Part shown: positions 26,114-35,049 of the stretch, piece after piece
Numbering within the stretch: position 1 is the stretch's first letter
Layout: each line of letters opens with the position of its first letter
Assembly (NCBI GenBank): GCA_937129365.1
Contig: CAKZNB010000047.1
Location: forward strand, 1 to 64,000
DNA from: an uncultured Flavobacteriales bacterium
Lineage (GTDB): Bacteria > Bacteroidota > Bacteroidia > Flavobacteriales_D > CAJJDF01
Length of the DNA stretch: 64,000 nucleotides
Reading direction: 5' to 3'
Made by a program: the position numbers and the translations under genes
Notes under the pieces: model-generated
Databases searched by the model: none
What the model was told of the DNA's origin: nothing
Seen by the model: only the letters and a program-made list of their open reading frames with translations

Positions 26114-27055
26114 TTAACTTTTATTCAAATCACTATTTTGTTTTTCATAAGCATTGATATTATCTAAGTCAATTATTATGTTACCATCATCTCCTATCTG
26201 ATTCCCTTTCAAAAAGTTAGCGTTTTCGATTATTTCATCAGCCTTGTAAGAAGTCCTCTCAAAAATTGGTTGACTATAGGATTCATCAACTGCTTTTATC
26301 AAAATTAATATCTCTAACCTTTTATCTATCAATTCTTTCAAAGAGTAGTCATTAAACAAGCTGGTTTCATCAATTGGATGAACCACAGTCCATTGTGTTG
26401 GTAACATTTTTACCTCAGCTATTTCTAAATCTAATCTTTTGTAGGTTCTTTTTATCTCATTATTTATATCGATATTATAAGTAGCAATCACCTCAACTCT
26501 TGTCTCTAAAAGCACACTGTTTCTTCGATTCGCTAATTTAAACATAAGTCCTTTTCCATTGTTTTTTGGATAATCAGATATCAACATATTATCGCTAAAT
26601 GCCAATTTGAGATTTGGTCTAGCAAATCGACCAAATAACAACCCCGTTGCCAAAGAAAAACTCAACAAACCAACCATTGCCTCAATTGCAGCTACTAAAT
26701 TTACCGCAATTCCATTTGGAGATATTATTCCGTATCCTACAGTTGTAAAGGTTTGCGAGCTAAAATAAAGGCAACTCATAAAATTAAGAAAATTAGACCC
26801 TGTATCTGCACCTTCAAGATTTTCTACTCCGATTATAAAATAAATTAGAGCAAAAAATAGATTTAAAACAAAATAAGAGCCAAATAATATTAGGATAAAC
26901 TTACCCCAAGACATTTCTAATAAATGAGTATAAGTATCTCTTATCTTATTAATTGAGCCATGCTTAACAACATTAAAAGACCCATCTTTATTAATAAGGC
27001 GTTTTTCTTTAAAGTTGTACTTATCCCCTAATCCTAAGTCTTCGCTATTTGGCAT
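26114..27055 (-). CDS. Inward-rectifier potassium channel (Kir/KirBac type)
   Basis: The product is 313 residues. Two membrane helices (about 51-75 and 118-142) flank the pore loop with selectivity filter TTVGYG (SSQTFTTVGYGIISPNG). The C-terminal cytoplasmic IRK beta domain (about 150-285) starts at RFARPNLKLAFSDNMLIS and includes LANRRNSVLLETRVEV, as in KirBac channels. The N-terminal slide helix region includes HLLEMSWGKF. It would conduct potassium across the inner membrane. It lies 6 nt after the upstream FKBP lipoprotein stop, so the two are probably co-transcribed. Confidence 0.93.
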   Translation of the reverse strand: MPNSEDLGLGDKYNFKEKRLINKDGSFNVVKHGSINKIRDTYTHLLEMSWGKFILILFGSYFVLNLFFALIYFIIGVENLEGADTGSNFLNFMSCLYFSSQTFTTVGYGIISPNGIAVNLVAAIEAMVGLLSFSLATGLLFGRFARPNLKLAFSDNMLISDYPKNNGKGLMFKLANRRNSVLLETRVEVIATYNIDINNEIKRTYKRLDLEIAEVKMLPTQWTVVHPIDETSLFNDYSLKELIDKRLEILILIKAVDESYSQPIFERTSYKADEIIENANFLKGNQIGDDGNIIIDLDNINAYEKQNSDLNKS

Positions 27056-27061
27056 AATTCT

Positions 27062-27517
27062 TTATAAAATTTCTAATAATTCTACTCTAAAATTAAGAGT
27101 TGAAAATGGAGGGATTTTACCCGCTTGCCTTGCTCCATATCCTAAATTTGGCGGGATGTACAATTCATATATCGCTCCTTCTTTCATCAACAATAAACCT
27201 TCTTGCCATCCTTTGATTACTTGGTTTAATCGAAATTCAAGAGGTTTACCTCGTTTTATAGAACTATCAAAAACTGTCCCGTCATCTAATTTTCCTTCGT
27301 AATGAACTTTTATTTTGCTGGTTGGTTTTGGTTTTTTCCCTACTCCTTCCTTAAGGACCTTATACCTGAGCCCACTTGCTAGCGTTATGGTATCATTCAA
27401 TGGTGTTTCTAATATAGATTTTGCAAGAGGTTCTGAATTATTAGAAGTTTGTTTTTTTGACGAGCAGTTAATAGCTATTAAAACACTTGCAATTAATGTA
27501 AAACTTAATTTTTTCAT
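27062..27517 (-). CDS. FKBP-type peptidyl-prolyl isomerase, lipoprotein
   Basis: The product is 151 residues. The lipobox is LIAINC (Cys19). One FKBP domain (about 40-150) contains TLASGLRYKVLKEG, KVHYEGKLDDGTVFDSSIKRGKPLEFRLNQVI, KGWQEGLLLMKEG and YELYIPPNLGYGARQAGKIPP, with the aromatic active-site residues of the family. It probably assists folding in the periplasm, anchored to a membrane. It is the shortest of four FKBP genes in this stretch. Confidence 0.93.
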   Translation of the reverse strand: MKKLSFTLIASVLIAINCSSKKQTSNNSEPLAKSILETPLNDTITLASGLRYKVLKEGVGKKPKPTSKIKVHYEGKLDDGTVFDSSIKRGKPLEFRLNQVIKGWQEGLLLMKEGAIYELYIPPNLGYGARQAGKIPPFSTLNFRVELLEIL

Positions 27518-27533
27518 AGAATTTTTTAAAAAG

Positions 27534-27566
27534 AAAAAGCATCAACCAAAACGATTGATGCTTTTC
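27534..27566 (-). terminator. Rho-independent terminator after the Q-rich FKBP gene
   Basis: An 11-bp stem AAAAGCATCAA (27535-27545) against TTGATGCTTTT (27555-27565) has a 9-nt loop and is followed on the minus strand by a T-rich tail. It separates the 354-residue FKBP gene from the next FKBP gene. Confidence 0.75.
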
Positions 27567-27588
27567 AAATTTATAAATTAATTTGGAC

Positions 27589-28653
27589 TTATTGTCCATT
27601 CATTTGTTGCTCTTGCATTTGTTGTTGAATCTGCTGTTGCAATTGTTGTTGTTGCATTTGCTTCATTTGCTGTGCTTCTAATTCTTCTTTAGAAAGAATT
27701 TTTAATAGCTCAACTTCAAAAACTAAAGTAGAATAAGGGTCAATTCCTCTTGTTCCTTGCTCACCATAAGCCAAATTGTAAGGGATGTATAATTCCCATT
27801 TACTTCCTACTGGCATTAATTGTAAAGCTTCTGTCCATCCAGGAATAACTCTATTTACAGGAAATTCTGTTGGCTCACCTCTATCAACCGAGCTATCAAA
27901 AACAGTTCCGTCTAATAAAGTTCCATGGTAATGGGTAGAAACAACATCTGTTGCAGCTGGTTTTGCACCTTTTCCTTCTTTGATGATTTTATATCTCAAT
28001 CCGCTAGGCAAAGTAATTACATCTTCTTGAGCTGTTTTTTCAGCTAAAAAAGTTTCTCCCTCAGTAATCTTATCTTTAAATTTTGCTTTTTGAGCAGCCA
28101 TAATGTTATCTTTTTCAGCCTCCATTATTGCCATCGCAACTTTTTCTCCGTCAGCTTTTGTAAGTAAAGTATCACTTCCAGTAAATCCATCTTCAATTCC
28201 TTTGTAGAAAGAAGCTTCAGAAAAATACTTGTCAAATCCATTTCCACTTAATCCTGAAGCAATATCAGAACCTAAAAAATAACTGATACTGTCATTTTTA
28301 GTAGACAACGATGTGAATTCAGCAATTGAAGCTGGCTTAAAAGTAAACTTTGAAGTGTCTGCTCTTAATTCACCTATTGAACTCATTATCAAATCATTTC
28401 CTAATGATTTTTCTAATAATAAATCTGCTCCAGCAAATCCATCTTCAATTCCTTTATCAAATGCAGAAGCCACAAATAATCTATCAATGTTGTTCATTTT
28501 AAAGTTTTGAGCAATATCCCAACCTATAAAATAACTTACACTATCTGATTGTGTCTTTACACCATCAAAACCTTCAGCCATTGTTTGTTTTCCTTTTCCA
28601 CATGACGATGCAACTAATGCAGCTAGTGAAACTATTCCTATTATTCTTTTCAT
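27589..28653 (-). CDS. FKBP-type peptidyl-prolyl isomerase with doubled N-terminal domain, lipoprotein
   Basis: The product is 354 residues. The lipobox is VASSC (Cys18). Two related FKBP_N-like segments are present: DSVSYFIGWDIAQNFKMNNI...FDKGIEDGFAGADLLLE, and DSISYFLGSDIASGLSGNGF...YKGIEDGFTGSDTLLTK. They are followed by an FKBP catalytic domain (about 215-320: LPSGLRYKIIKEGKG, STHYHGTLLDGTVFDSS, YIPYNLAYGEQG). The last 26 residues are glutamine- and methionine-rich. FKBP_N normally mediates dimerisation; a doubled copy is unusual. The gene lies between an outer-membrane protein gene and a terminator. Confidence 0.92.
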   Translation of the reverse strand: MKRIIGIVSLAALVASSCGKGKQTMAEGFDGVKTQSDSVSYFIGWDIAQNFKMNNIDRLFVASAFDKGIEDGFAGADLLLEKSLGNDLIMSSIGELRADTSKFTFKPASIAEFTSLSTKNDSISYFLGSDIASGLSGNGFDKYFSEASFYKGIEDGFTGSDTLLTKADGEKVAMAIMEAEKDNIMAAQKAKFKDKITEGETFLAEKTAQEDVITLPSGLRYKIIKEGKGAKPAATDVVSTHYHGTLLDGTVFDSSVDRGEPTEFPVNRVIPGWTEALQLMPVGSKWELYIPYNLAYGEQGTRGIDPYSTLVFEVELLKILSKEELEAQQMKQMQQQQLQQQIQQQMQEQQMNGQ

Positions 28654-28674
28654 GTTTTTATTTTTTCTGTGTTT

Positions 28675-29151
28675 TTATTTTATTGTGTAACGAAGAGAAA
28701 ATGCAAATTCATCTCCCCAAAATCCTGTATGTCCTATTATATTAAATCCCGGTTTGTAGTCTAGACTGATGTTAAACGGAATTTGAGTAAAAGTATATTC
28801 TACTCCAACCATTCCGTCTAATCCTATTACGGTATAGTTTCTATCTTCATCAAACCATGGATTTTTATATTTTTTTCCTCCATTCCAGGTTCCAATGTGT
28901 GCTCCTACTCCATAATAAAAATTGAACCCATCTTCTGATAAAGGGATATTCCATTGATATATTCCAGTAAGGTTAAATCCTCTCCATCTGGTAGATAGTA
29001 TTCCTTCAATTGAATTGGAACTAGATAAAAAATGCTTTACCGTAAGCCCATTAGAAAACCCACCTCTTATACCAATTGCAGTTTTATAATCTTGCGCGTT
29101 GGCATATAAAATACTACATAATAATGATAATATAATAAGTGATTTTTTCAT
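28675..29151 (-). CDS. Small outer-membrane beta-barrel-like protein
   Basis: The product is 158 residues from the ATG at 29151 (an upstream in-frame TTG is less likely). A signal peptide (MKKSLIILSLLCSILYANA) is followed by alternating hydrophobic strands such as YKTAIGIRGGFSNGLTVKHF, FNFYYGVGAHIGTWNG and YTVIGLDGMVGVEYTF, ending in FAFSLRYTIK. This fits an eight-stranded outer-membrane barrel. It sits inside the FKBP cluster, 4 nt after an FKBP gene, suggesting it may be a client of these chaperones (inference). Confidence 0.75.
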   Translation of the reverse strand: MKKSLIILSLLCSILYANAQDYKTAIGIRGGFSNGLTVKHFLSSSNSIEGILSTRWRGFNLTGIYQWNIPLSEDGFNFYYGVGAHIGTWNGGKKYKNPWFDEDRNYTVIGLDGMVGVEYTFTQIPFNISLDYKPGFNIIGHTGFWGDEFAFSLRYTIK

Positions 29152-29155
29152 GTTT

Positions 29156-29758
29156 TTATTTTTCAATTGCTAATAATTCTACTTCAAATATTAGGGTAGA
29201 ATGAGGTTGAATTGCTCCTTGTCCTCTTTCACCGTAGGCTAATTCAGAAGGTACAAACAATCTCCATTTACTTCCTACTGACATCAATTGTAGTCCTTCA
29301 GTCCACCCTCTAATAACTCCATTCAATGGAAAAGAAATTGGCTCTCCTCTTTCTACCGAACTATCAAATACAGTTCCGTCAATCAAGGTTCCATGGTAAT
29401 GCGTTTTTACAGTGTCTGTAGCAGCTGGTTTGTCTCCATTTCCTTCAGTAATCACCTCATATTGCAATCCACTTGGCAATGTTGTAACTCCTTCTTTTTT
29501 TGCATTTTCTGCTAAAAATGCTATTCCTACTTTTGCTTGTTTACCAGACATTTCAGCTTGTAATTTTCCAAAATATTGTTGCAAGTTTGCTTGAGCTTCA
29601 TCACTTTTTATCTCCAAATTATTCCCTTCAAAAAAATCGGTGATAGCCTTCGAAAAAGCTTCTCCATTAATTTCTTTTAATCCTTGCTCAGCCAAACTTT
29701 GACCAATATTTACTCCTAAACTATAGCTTATTTTGCTAACCTCGTTGTTTAAATCCAT
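29156..29758 (-). CDS. FKBP-type peptidyl-prolyl isomerase (no signal peptide)
   Basis: The product is 200 residues. There is no signal sequence: it starts MDLNNEVSKISYSLGVNIG, directly in the FKBP_N dimerisation domain, followed by the FKBP catalytic domain (LPSGLQYEVITEGNG, KTHYHGTLIDGTVFDSS, GVIRGWTEGLQLMSVG, FVPSELAYGERGQGAI). It is FklB-like and probably cytoplasmic, unlike its three lipoprotein neighbours. It lies 17 nt downstream of the next FKBP gene, with which it shares the N-terminal domain type. Confidence 0.93.
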   Translation of the reverse strand: MDLNNEVSKISYSLGVNIGQSLAEQGLKEINGEAFSKAITDFFEGNNLEIKSDEAQANLQQYFGKLQAEMSGKQAKVGIAFLAENAKKEGVTTLPSGLQYEVITEGNGDKPAATDTVKTHYHGTLIDGTVFDSSVERGEPISFPLNGVIRGWTEGLQLMSVGSKWRLFVPSELAYGERGQGAIQPHSTLIFEVELLAIEK

Positions 29759-29775
29759 TCTTTGTTTTTACTTTT

Positions 29776-30516
29776 TTATTTTACTATTTCTATTAATTCA
29801 ATCTCAAATATTAGAGCATTGTATGGGCCAATAGATCCTTTTCCTTGAGCTCCGTATGCTAGGTAATGAGGAATGTATAATTCCCATTTACTACCTACAG
29901 GCATCAATTGTAATGCTTCTGTCCATCCTTTAATTACTTGATTCAAACCAAAAACTGCAGGCTGACCTCTATCGTAAGAGCTGTCAAATTTTGTTCCGTC
30001 AACCAACATTCCTTTGTAGTGTGTCTTAACTTGATCAGTTGCTTTTGGCTTTTCTCCCGTTCCTTGTTTAATAATTTTATATTGTAATCCACTTGGCAAA
30101 CTCACAACACCTTCTTTCATAGAGTTTAATGCCAAAAACTTTGCTCCTTCTGCTGATTGTTTTTCAATAAGCTTATTTTGTAATTCCCCAAAATAAGCCT
30201 GTAAAGCTTGCTGCGCTTGTAAAGGCTCGATATCTGTTTTTCTATTAGCAAATACATCTCCAAAAGCTTTCGCTACTGCAGCCGTATCCACCTTCTCCAT
30301 TCCTTGGTTTTTTATACTACTTGCTACATTTACACCTAAACTATAACTGATTTTAGAAGTTTCATTTGTCATATCAACTTCATTAGTTTTAGCCTCAGCT
30401 AAATCCTTTCTCAGCTTTTCATTCTCCATTTCTAGAGTGGTGTACTTCTTTTTACTTACCACACAAGAGGTAATAACCAAAACTCCCGATGCAATTAAAA
30501 TGTTTTTAATTTTCAT
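29776..30516 (-). CDS. FKBP-type peptidyl-prolyl isomerase, lipoprotein
   Basis: The product is 246 residues. The lipobox is LVITSC (Cys18). A short charged linker is followed by an FKBP_N domain (NETSKISYSLGVNVASSI ... ALQAYFGELQNKL) and an FKBP catalytic domain (LPSGLQYKIIKQGTG, KTHYKGMLVDGTKFDSSYDRG, KGWTEALQLMPVGSKWELYIP). It starts 5 nt after the purL stop, so it is very probably co-transcribed with purL. Confidence 0.93.
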   Translation of the reverse strand: MKIKNILIASGVLVITSCVVSKKKYTTLEMENEKLRKDLAEAKTNEVDMTNETSKISYSLGVNVASSIKNQGMEKVDTAAVAKAFGDVFANRKTDIEPLQAQQALQAYFGELQNKLIEKQSAEGAKFLALNSMKEGVVSLPSGLQYKIIKQGTGEKPKATDQVKTHYKGMLVDGTKFDSSYDRGQPAVFGLNQVIKGWTEALQLMPVGSKWELYIPHYLAYGAQGKGSIGPYNALIFEIELIEIVK

Positions 30517-30521
30517 GATTC

Positions 30522-32756
30522 TTAGTTTAAATGATTTCCTAATGAATTGTTATATGTTGTTTTCATTCCTTCAAGGCTTCCCCAGTCTTCTCCATCTACC
30601 GTTACGTTCTTGCCAGTTGTTTCTCCTAGTAAGCTGTATGGGGTTTCGGTTTCTGCCATAAACTCAATAAACGCTTCTTTATTTTCTTCAGTTACAGAAA
30701 CTACGATTCTACTTTGTGTTTCTCCAAACAAGAAAGCATCTTTTCTGATTTCGCTATCGGTTGTTACATCAAACCCTATGTTGTTTACAAATCCCATTTC
30801 GGCAAGTGTAACAAACAGTCCACCATCTGCACAATCGTGAGCCGCATTTATTAATCCATTCTCTATTAATCCTTTGGTTGAGTTTTGTAATTCAAATTCT
30901 TCTTCCAATTCAAAATATGGAGATGTAGATTCTTTAATTCCAACAATATTTGCTAGGTACTCAGAAGAGTTAATGTCGTTTACTGATTTTCCAAGTAGGA
31001 AAATTGAATCTCCTTCTTGTTTAAAATCCAAAGTCATTACCTTGTCTTTGTCTGGCACTATTCCAATCATTCCAATAGTTGGTGTTGGGAATACAGGAGT
31101 TTCTACTCCGTCAATTTTTGTTTGGTTATAAAAACTTACGTTCCCTCCAGTTACTGGAGTTTTAAATTTTCTACACGCATTACTCATTCCTTCAATTGCT
31201 CCTACAAATTGCCAGTAAGATTCAGGATTGTATGGATTACCAAAGTTAAGACAGTTAGTAATAGCTGAAGGCACACCTCCAGAAATTACAATGTTTCTTG
31301 CAGCTTCAGATACAGCAATTTCAGTTCCTTTTACAGGATTTGCATTCACATATCTTGAATTGCAATCTACAGTCATTGCCAATGCAGTGTTTGTTCCTTT
31401 TACATTTACAATAGCCGCATCAGAAGGTGAGATTGTACTCATATTCTTAGTCCCCACCATAGAATCGTACTGCTCATAAATCCATCTTTTAGAAGCAATG
31501 TTTGGCATACTTACCAATTTCATTGCTATTTCTTTCAAATCTTTAGGTTCTGGAACCGAGTCAATGTCAAATTTCTTGTACTCTTCAAAATAAGCTGGCT
31601 CTTTGTATTCTCTGTCGTAAACTGGAGCACCTCCACCTAAAATTAATGGCTCAGCAGGAGTAGTGGCAATCAATTCACCATTTTCATAGTAATTAAGAGT
31701 TCCTCCTTTTGTTACTTCTCCTATTTGCACACAGTTCAAATCCCATTTGTCAAAAATATCTTGAACTACTTTTTCTTTTCCTTTGTGAACTACCACCAAC
31801 ATTCTCTCTTGAGATTCTGACAATAGAATCTCGTAAGGTTGCATATTTTCTTGTCTAGTTGGCACTTTTTCCAACCAAATATCCATTCCAAATCCTTCTT
31901 TTCCACTCATTTCTGATGTAGAACAAGTAATCCCTGCTGCACCCATATCTTGCATTCCTACAATGGCATCCGTTTCGGCCAATTCTAGAGTTGCTTCCAA
32001 TAATAATTTTTCTTGAAATGGATCTCCTACTTGTACTGCAGGTAAGTCATTTACAGAATCTTCCGTAATATCTTTAGATGCAAAAGCTGCTCCATGAATT
32101 CCATCTTTACCAGTGGCAGAACCTACAATAAATACAGGATTTCCTTCCCCGTAAGAAGTTGCAGAAATTGTACCTCCTACTTTCATAATCCCAGCAGAAA
32201 ATGCATTTACCAAAGGATTTGTATTGTAAGATTCATCAAAAAATACTTCTCCTCCTACGATTGGAATTCCAAAAGCATTTCCATAATCTCCAATTCCTTT
32301 AGAAACTCCTTTTACTAGCCACTTTGTTCTAGCTTCTTCAATATTTCCAAACCTCAATGAGTTTAATTGAGCAATTGGTCTTGCTCCCATTGTAAAAATA
32401 TCTCTGTTTATTCCTCCAACACCTGTTGCAGCACCTTGATAAGGTTCTAATGCCGAAGGATGATTGTGTGATTCTATTTTAAATGCACAAGCCAATCCAT
32501 TTCCAATATCTACCAATCCAGCATTTTCTTCACCCGCTTCCACCAACATGTGATCTCCTTCTTTTGGAAGAGTTTTCAAATACTTGATTGAGTTTTTGTA
32601 TGAACAATGTTCACTCCACATTACTGAGTAAATACTCATTTCGGTAAAGTTAGGAGTACGTCCTAAAATCTCTTTGATTTTATCGAATTCTTCTGGCAAT
32701 AATCCAAGTTCTTGAGCTTGTTCAAGCGTAGCAATTCTAGTGGAGGCTTTTGACAT
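30522..32756 (-). CDS. purL: Phosphoribosylformylglycinamidine synthase, PurL subunit
   Basis: This is the fourth step of purine synthesis, converting FGAR to FGAM with ATP and ammonia from PurQ. The product is 744 residues, the size of the small PurL that works with separate PurS and PurQ, which are not in this window. Motifs include TEMSIYSVMWSEHCSYKNS, KIESHNHPSALEPYQGAATGVGG, GIGDYGNAFGIPIVGGEV and HDCADGGLFVTLAEM. It heads an operon that continues into FKBP genes, an odd pairing with no obvious metabolic link. Confidence 0.97.
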   Translation of the reverse strand: MSKASTRIATLEQAQELGLLPEEFDKIKEILGRTPNFTEMSIYSVMWSEHCSYKNSIKYLKTLPKEGDHMLVEAGEENAGLVDIGNGLACAFKIESHNHPSALEPYQGAATGVGGINRDIFTMGARPIAQLNSLRFGNIEEARTKWLVKGVSKGIGDYGNAFGIPIVGGEVFFDESYNTNPLVNAFSAGIMKVGGTISATSYGEGNPVFIVGSATGKDGIHGAAFASKDITEDSVNDLPAVQVGDPFQEKLLLEATLELAETDAIVGMQDMGAAGITCSTSEMSGKEGFGMDIWLEKVPTRQENMQPYEILLSESQERMLVVVHKGKEKVVQDIFDKWDLNCVQIGEVTKGGTLNYYENGELIATTPAEPLILGGGAPVYDREYKEPAYFEEYKKFDIDSVPEPKDLKEIAMKLVSMPNIASKRWIYEQYDSMVGTKNMSTISPSDAAIVNVKGTNTALAMTVDCNSRYVNANPVKGTEIAVSEAARNIVISGGVPSAITNCLNFGNPYNPESYWQFVGAIEGMSNACRKFKTPVTGGNVSFYNQTKIDGVETPVFPTPTIGMIGIVPDKDKVMTLDFKQEGDSIFLLGKSVNDINSSEYLANIVGIKESTSPYFELEEEFELQNSTKGLIENGLINAAHDCADGGLFVTLAEMGFVNNIGFDVTTDSEIRKDAFLFGETQSRIVVSVTEENKEAFIEFMAETETPYSLLGETTGKNVTVDGEDWGSLEGMKTTYNNSLGNHLN

Positions 32757-32781
32757 AGGTTGAGTATGAAATTTTAAGCTA

Positions 32782-32789
32782 CAAAACTA
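32782..32789 (-). promoter_or_regulatory. -7 promoter element (TAGTTTTG) for purL
   Basis: On the minus strand TAGTTTTG matches TAnnTTTG and ends 25 nt upstream of the purL start codon. Confidence 0.4.
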
Positions 32790-32825
32790 CGGATTTTATT
32801 AGATATTTGAAAGGAAATTATGCAC

Positions 32826-32850
32826 GTCATGCTGAATTTATTTCAGCATC
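32826..32850 (+). repeat. REP-like 25-nt hairpin element, copy 1
   Basis: The layout is GTCA, arm TGCTGAA, loop TTTAT, arm TTCAGCA, TC. The 7-bp stem is perfect. It lies in the gap upstream of purL, about 50 nt from an inverted partner (copy 2), like an inverted REP pair. Confidence 0.75.
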
Positions 32851-32900
32851 TTTATTCATGGAAATATTTCCTGTTATTAATTGTGAAATATTCTTCGCGA

Positions 32901-32925
32901 GATTCTGAATCAAGTTCAGAATGAC
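32901..32925 (-). repeat. REP-like 25-nt hairpin element, copy 2
   Basis: On the minus strand it reads GTCA, arm TTCTGAA, loop CTTGA, arm TTCAGAA, TC. The same 25 nt recur at 38573-38597. On this strand it is followed, after about 7 nt, by GAATATTTCACA, which also follows copy 4. Confidence 0.8.
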
Positions 32926-32952
32926 AGGTAGAAAAGTAAGACAAAAATTTAA

Positions 32953-34947
32953 TTACCTCTTCCTTTTCTTCTTATTACCTTTTGCTGTTTGCTTATGTTT
33001 TTCGGCTAACCATTTGGGTTTGTTCCCAGTATTTGCTTCAGATTTTCTAGAGTTAGAAAACTCTTTTTTATCTCCTCGATTTCGGTTGCTATTTGATTCT
33101 TTATTTCCTCTTGGTTTCCCCAAAAGTTGATCCAGTAAATCAAATCGTTTGGCTTTTGTCAATTGACTTTTTATCCAACCGTGATTTTCTTTTTTATACC
33201 AAAAGAAAAAACGGTGTTGATTTTGTTTTTCCTCTTTAGTTTTTGGCGTAAAATACGGTTTCATCGTGTAGGGATGAATTCCAGCATAGTAAATTACGGT
33301 TGCCACAGTCATTGGAGTTGGTGTAAAATCCTGTACTTGCTCCAATTGGAATCCCATGTCTTTGGTTTCAGCAGCGAGATTTGCCATGTCTTCTTCTTTA
33401 CAACCAGGATGCGAAGAAATAAAATAAGGAATTAACTTTTGCTTCAGGTTAAATTTCTTGTCAATCTTGTCGTATTTTTCTTTAAAAGAATGAAAATGCT
33501 TAAAATCTGGTTTACGCATCAACTTCAGCGTATCTGGGGCTGTATGCTCTGGGGCTACTTTCAATCTTCCAGAAACATGACGAGTTTGGAGTTGCTCCAT
33601 GTACTCATCCATGTCTTTGGAATCTCCTTTTTTATTATACGTTTCTGTCAATAAATCGTATCGAATTCCTGAGCCGATAAATGCTTTTTTAATCTTAGGA
33701 TTGGCATCTACTTTTTTGTATAAATCGGTCATGGGTTTGTGACTAGTATCCAAATTACTACAAACCACTGGATGAATACACGATGGACTCACACATTTAT
33801 CACAAATGGATTGCACCTTCCCTTTCATTTTATACATATTGGCCGAAGGTCCAGCTAAATCCGATAAATATCCTTTAAAATCCGGCATAGATGTTACTTT
33901 ATCTACTTCTTTCAAAATAGATTCTTCACTCCGGCTGGCAATAAACTTTCCTTGGTGTGCAGAAATAGTACAAAAACTACAACCTCCAAAACAACCTCGG
34001 TGAGTATTCACCGAAAATTTAATCATTTCGTAAGCTGGGATTGGTCCTCGTTTATTATACTTTGGATGAGGTAAACGGGTATATGGTAAATCGAAACTTT
34101 CATCAATCTCAGTTTCCGTCATAGTATCATAAGGAGGATTGATAATCAAATTTTTACCGTTTACTTCTTGGATAATTCTATCCGCAATCAGTTTGTTAGA
34201 TTCTTGCTCTACATGCTTAAAATTTCCAGCATATTTGCGTTTATCTTTCAAACATTCTTCATGAGAATGAAGTGTTAAATCTTTCCAGTTTTTGTTTTTT
34301 GGAATCCCATCTTCTTTTGGTCTTAGATAAGCAGTTTGCTGAACCATAGTTAGCTGATGAAAAGGAACTCCTTTTTTCAACATGGTTAAAATTTCTTTCA
34401 ATGCTTTTTCTCCCATTCCGTAGACTAACAAATCAGCTCCAGAATCTTCTAAAATTGTAGGCATCAGTTTATTACTCCAATAATCGTAGTGAGTGACTCT
34501 TCTCAATGAAGCTTCAATTCCTCCAATCAATAATGGGACGTCAGGATATAGCTCTTTAATTATTTTACTGTAAGTTACCGCGGCATAATCGGGTCTAAAA
34601 CCTGCTTTTCCTCCTGGAGTGTATGCATCTGTAGAACGTAAACGAAGATTTGCCGTGTAGTGATTTACCATGGTATCCATACATCCCGAAGTAATTCCGA
34701 AGAAATATTTAGGCTTTCCCAACTTCTTAAAATCTCTTAAATCATCTTTCCAATTGGGTTGCGGAACAATGGCGATCCGGAATCCTTCACTCTCAATTAA
34801 TCGCCCAACTACTGCAGTCCCAAATGCTGGGTGATCTACATAAGCATCCCCAGAAATTAGGATTACATCCAATTCTTCCCAGCCTCTTTTTTCCACCTCT
34901 TTTTTGGTAATCGGCAACCACGATTCTATGGGCAATCTTTCTTCCAT
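32953..34947 (-). CDS. YgiQ family radical SAM protein
   Basis: The product is 664 residues. The N-terminal part (LPITKKEVEKRGWEELDVILISGDAYVDHPAFG) is typical of YgiQ. The radical SAM cluster motif is in HRGCFGGCSFCTISAHQG, and further cysteines (CDKCVSPSC, GCKEEDM) may bind a second cluster. The last 60 residues are basic and low in complexity. The reaction of YgiQ proteins is not established. A -7 promoter element sits only 4 nt before the ATG, so the mRNA may be leaderless. Confidence 0.95.
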   Translation of the reverse strand: MEERLPIESWLPITKKEVEKRGWEELDVILISGDAYVDHPAFGTAVVGRLIESEGFRIAIVPQPNWKDDLRDFKKLGKPKYFFGITSGCMDTMVNHYTANLRLRSTDAYTPGGKAGFRPDYAAVTYSKIIKELYPDVPLLIGGIEASLRRVTHYDYWSNKLMPTILEDSGADLLVYGMGEKALKEILTMLKKGVPFHQLTMVQQTAYLRPKEDGIPKNKNWKDLTLHSHEECLKDKRKYAGNFKHVEQESNKLIADRIIQEVNGKNLIINPPYDTMTETEIDESFDLPYTRLPHPKYNKRGPIPAYEMIKFSVNTHRGCFGGCSFCTISAHQGKFIASRSEESILKEVDKVTSMPDFKGYLSDLAGPSANMYKMKGKVQSICDKCVSPSCIHPVVCSNLDTSHKPMTDLYKKVDANPKIKKAFIGSGIRYDLLTETYNKKGDSKDMDEYMEQLQTRHVSGRLKVAPEHTAPDTLKLMRKPDFKHFHSFKEKYDKIDKKFNLKQKLIPYFISSHPGCKEEDMANLAAETKDMGFQLEQVQDFTPTPMTVATVIYYAGIHPYTMKPYFTPKTKEEKQNQHRFFFWYKKENHGWIKSQLTKAKRFDLLDQLLGKPRGNKESNSNRNRGDKKEFSNSRKSEANTGNKPKWLAEKHKQTAKGNKKKRKR

Positions 34948-34951
34948 GTGG

Positions 34952-34959
34952 CAAAGATA
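34952..34959 (-). promoter_or_regulatory. -7 promoter element (TATCTTTG) abutting the YgiQ start
   Basis: On the minus strand TATCTTTG matches TAnnTTTG and ends 4 nt before the ATG at 34947. If used, transcription would begin at or next to the start codon. Confidence 0.4.
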
Positions 34960-35022
34960 GGGGAAATTTGGTTCGAAATCTTTTAAAGAGCCAATTACAC
35001 ACGAAACTCTTAGTTTTTTCGT

Positions 35023-35030
35023 TATTTTTG
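35023..35030 (+). promoter_or_regulatory. -7 promoter element (TATTTTTG) for lptE
   Basis: TATTTTTG matches TAnnTTTG and ends 19 nt before the lptE ATG. It would drive the lptE-TPR-secG operon. Confidence 0.4.
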
Positions 35031-35049
35031 CCTACTCTCGCAAATAATT

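Noticed and set aside
27600-27670. Trinucleotide repeat expansion
   Set aside because: The CAA/CAG-rich stretch is the Gln/Met tail of an FKBP protein with mixed codons, not a pure satellite.
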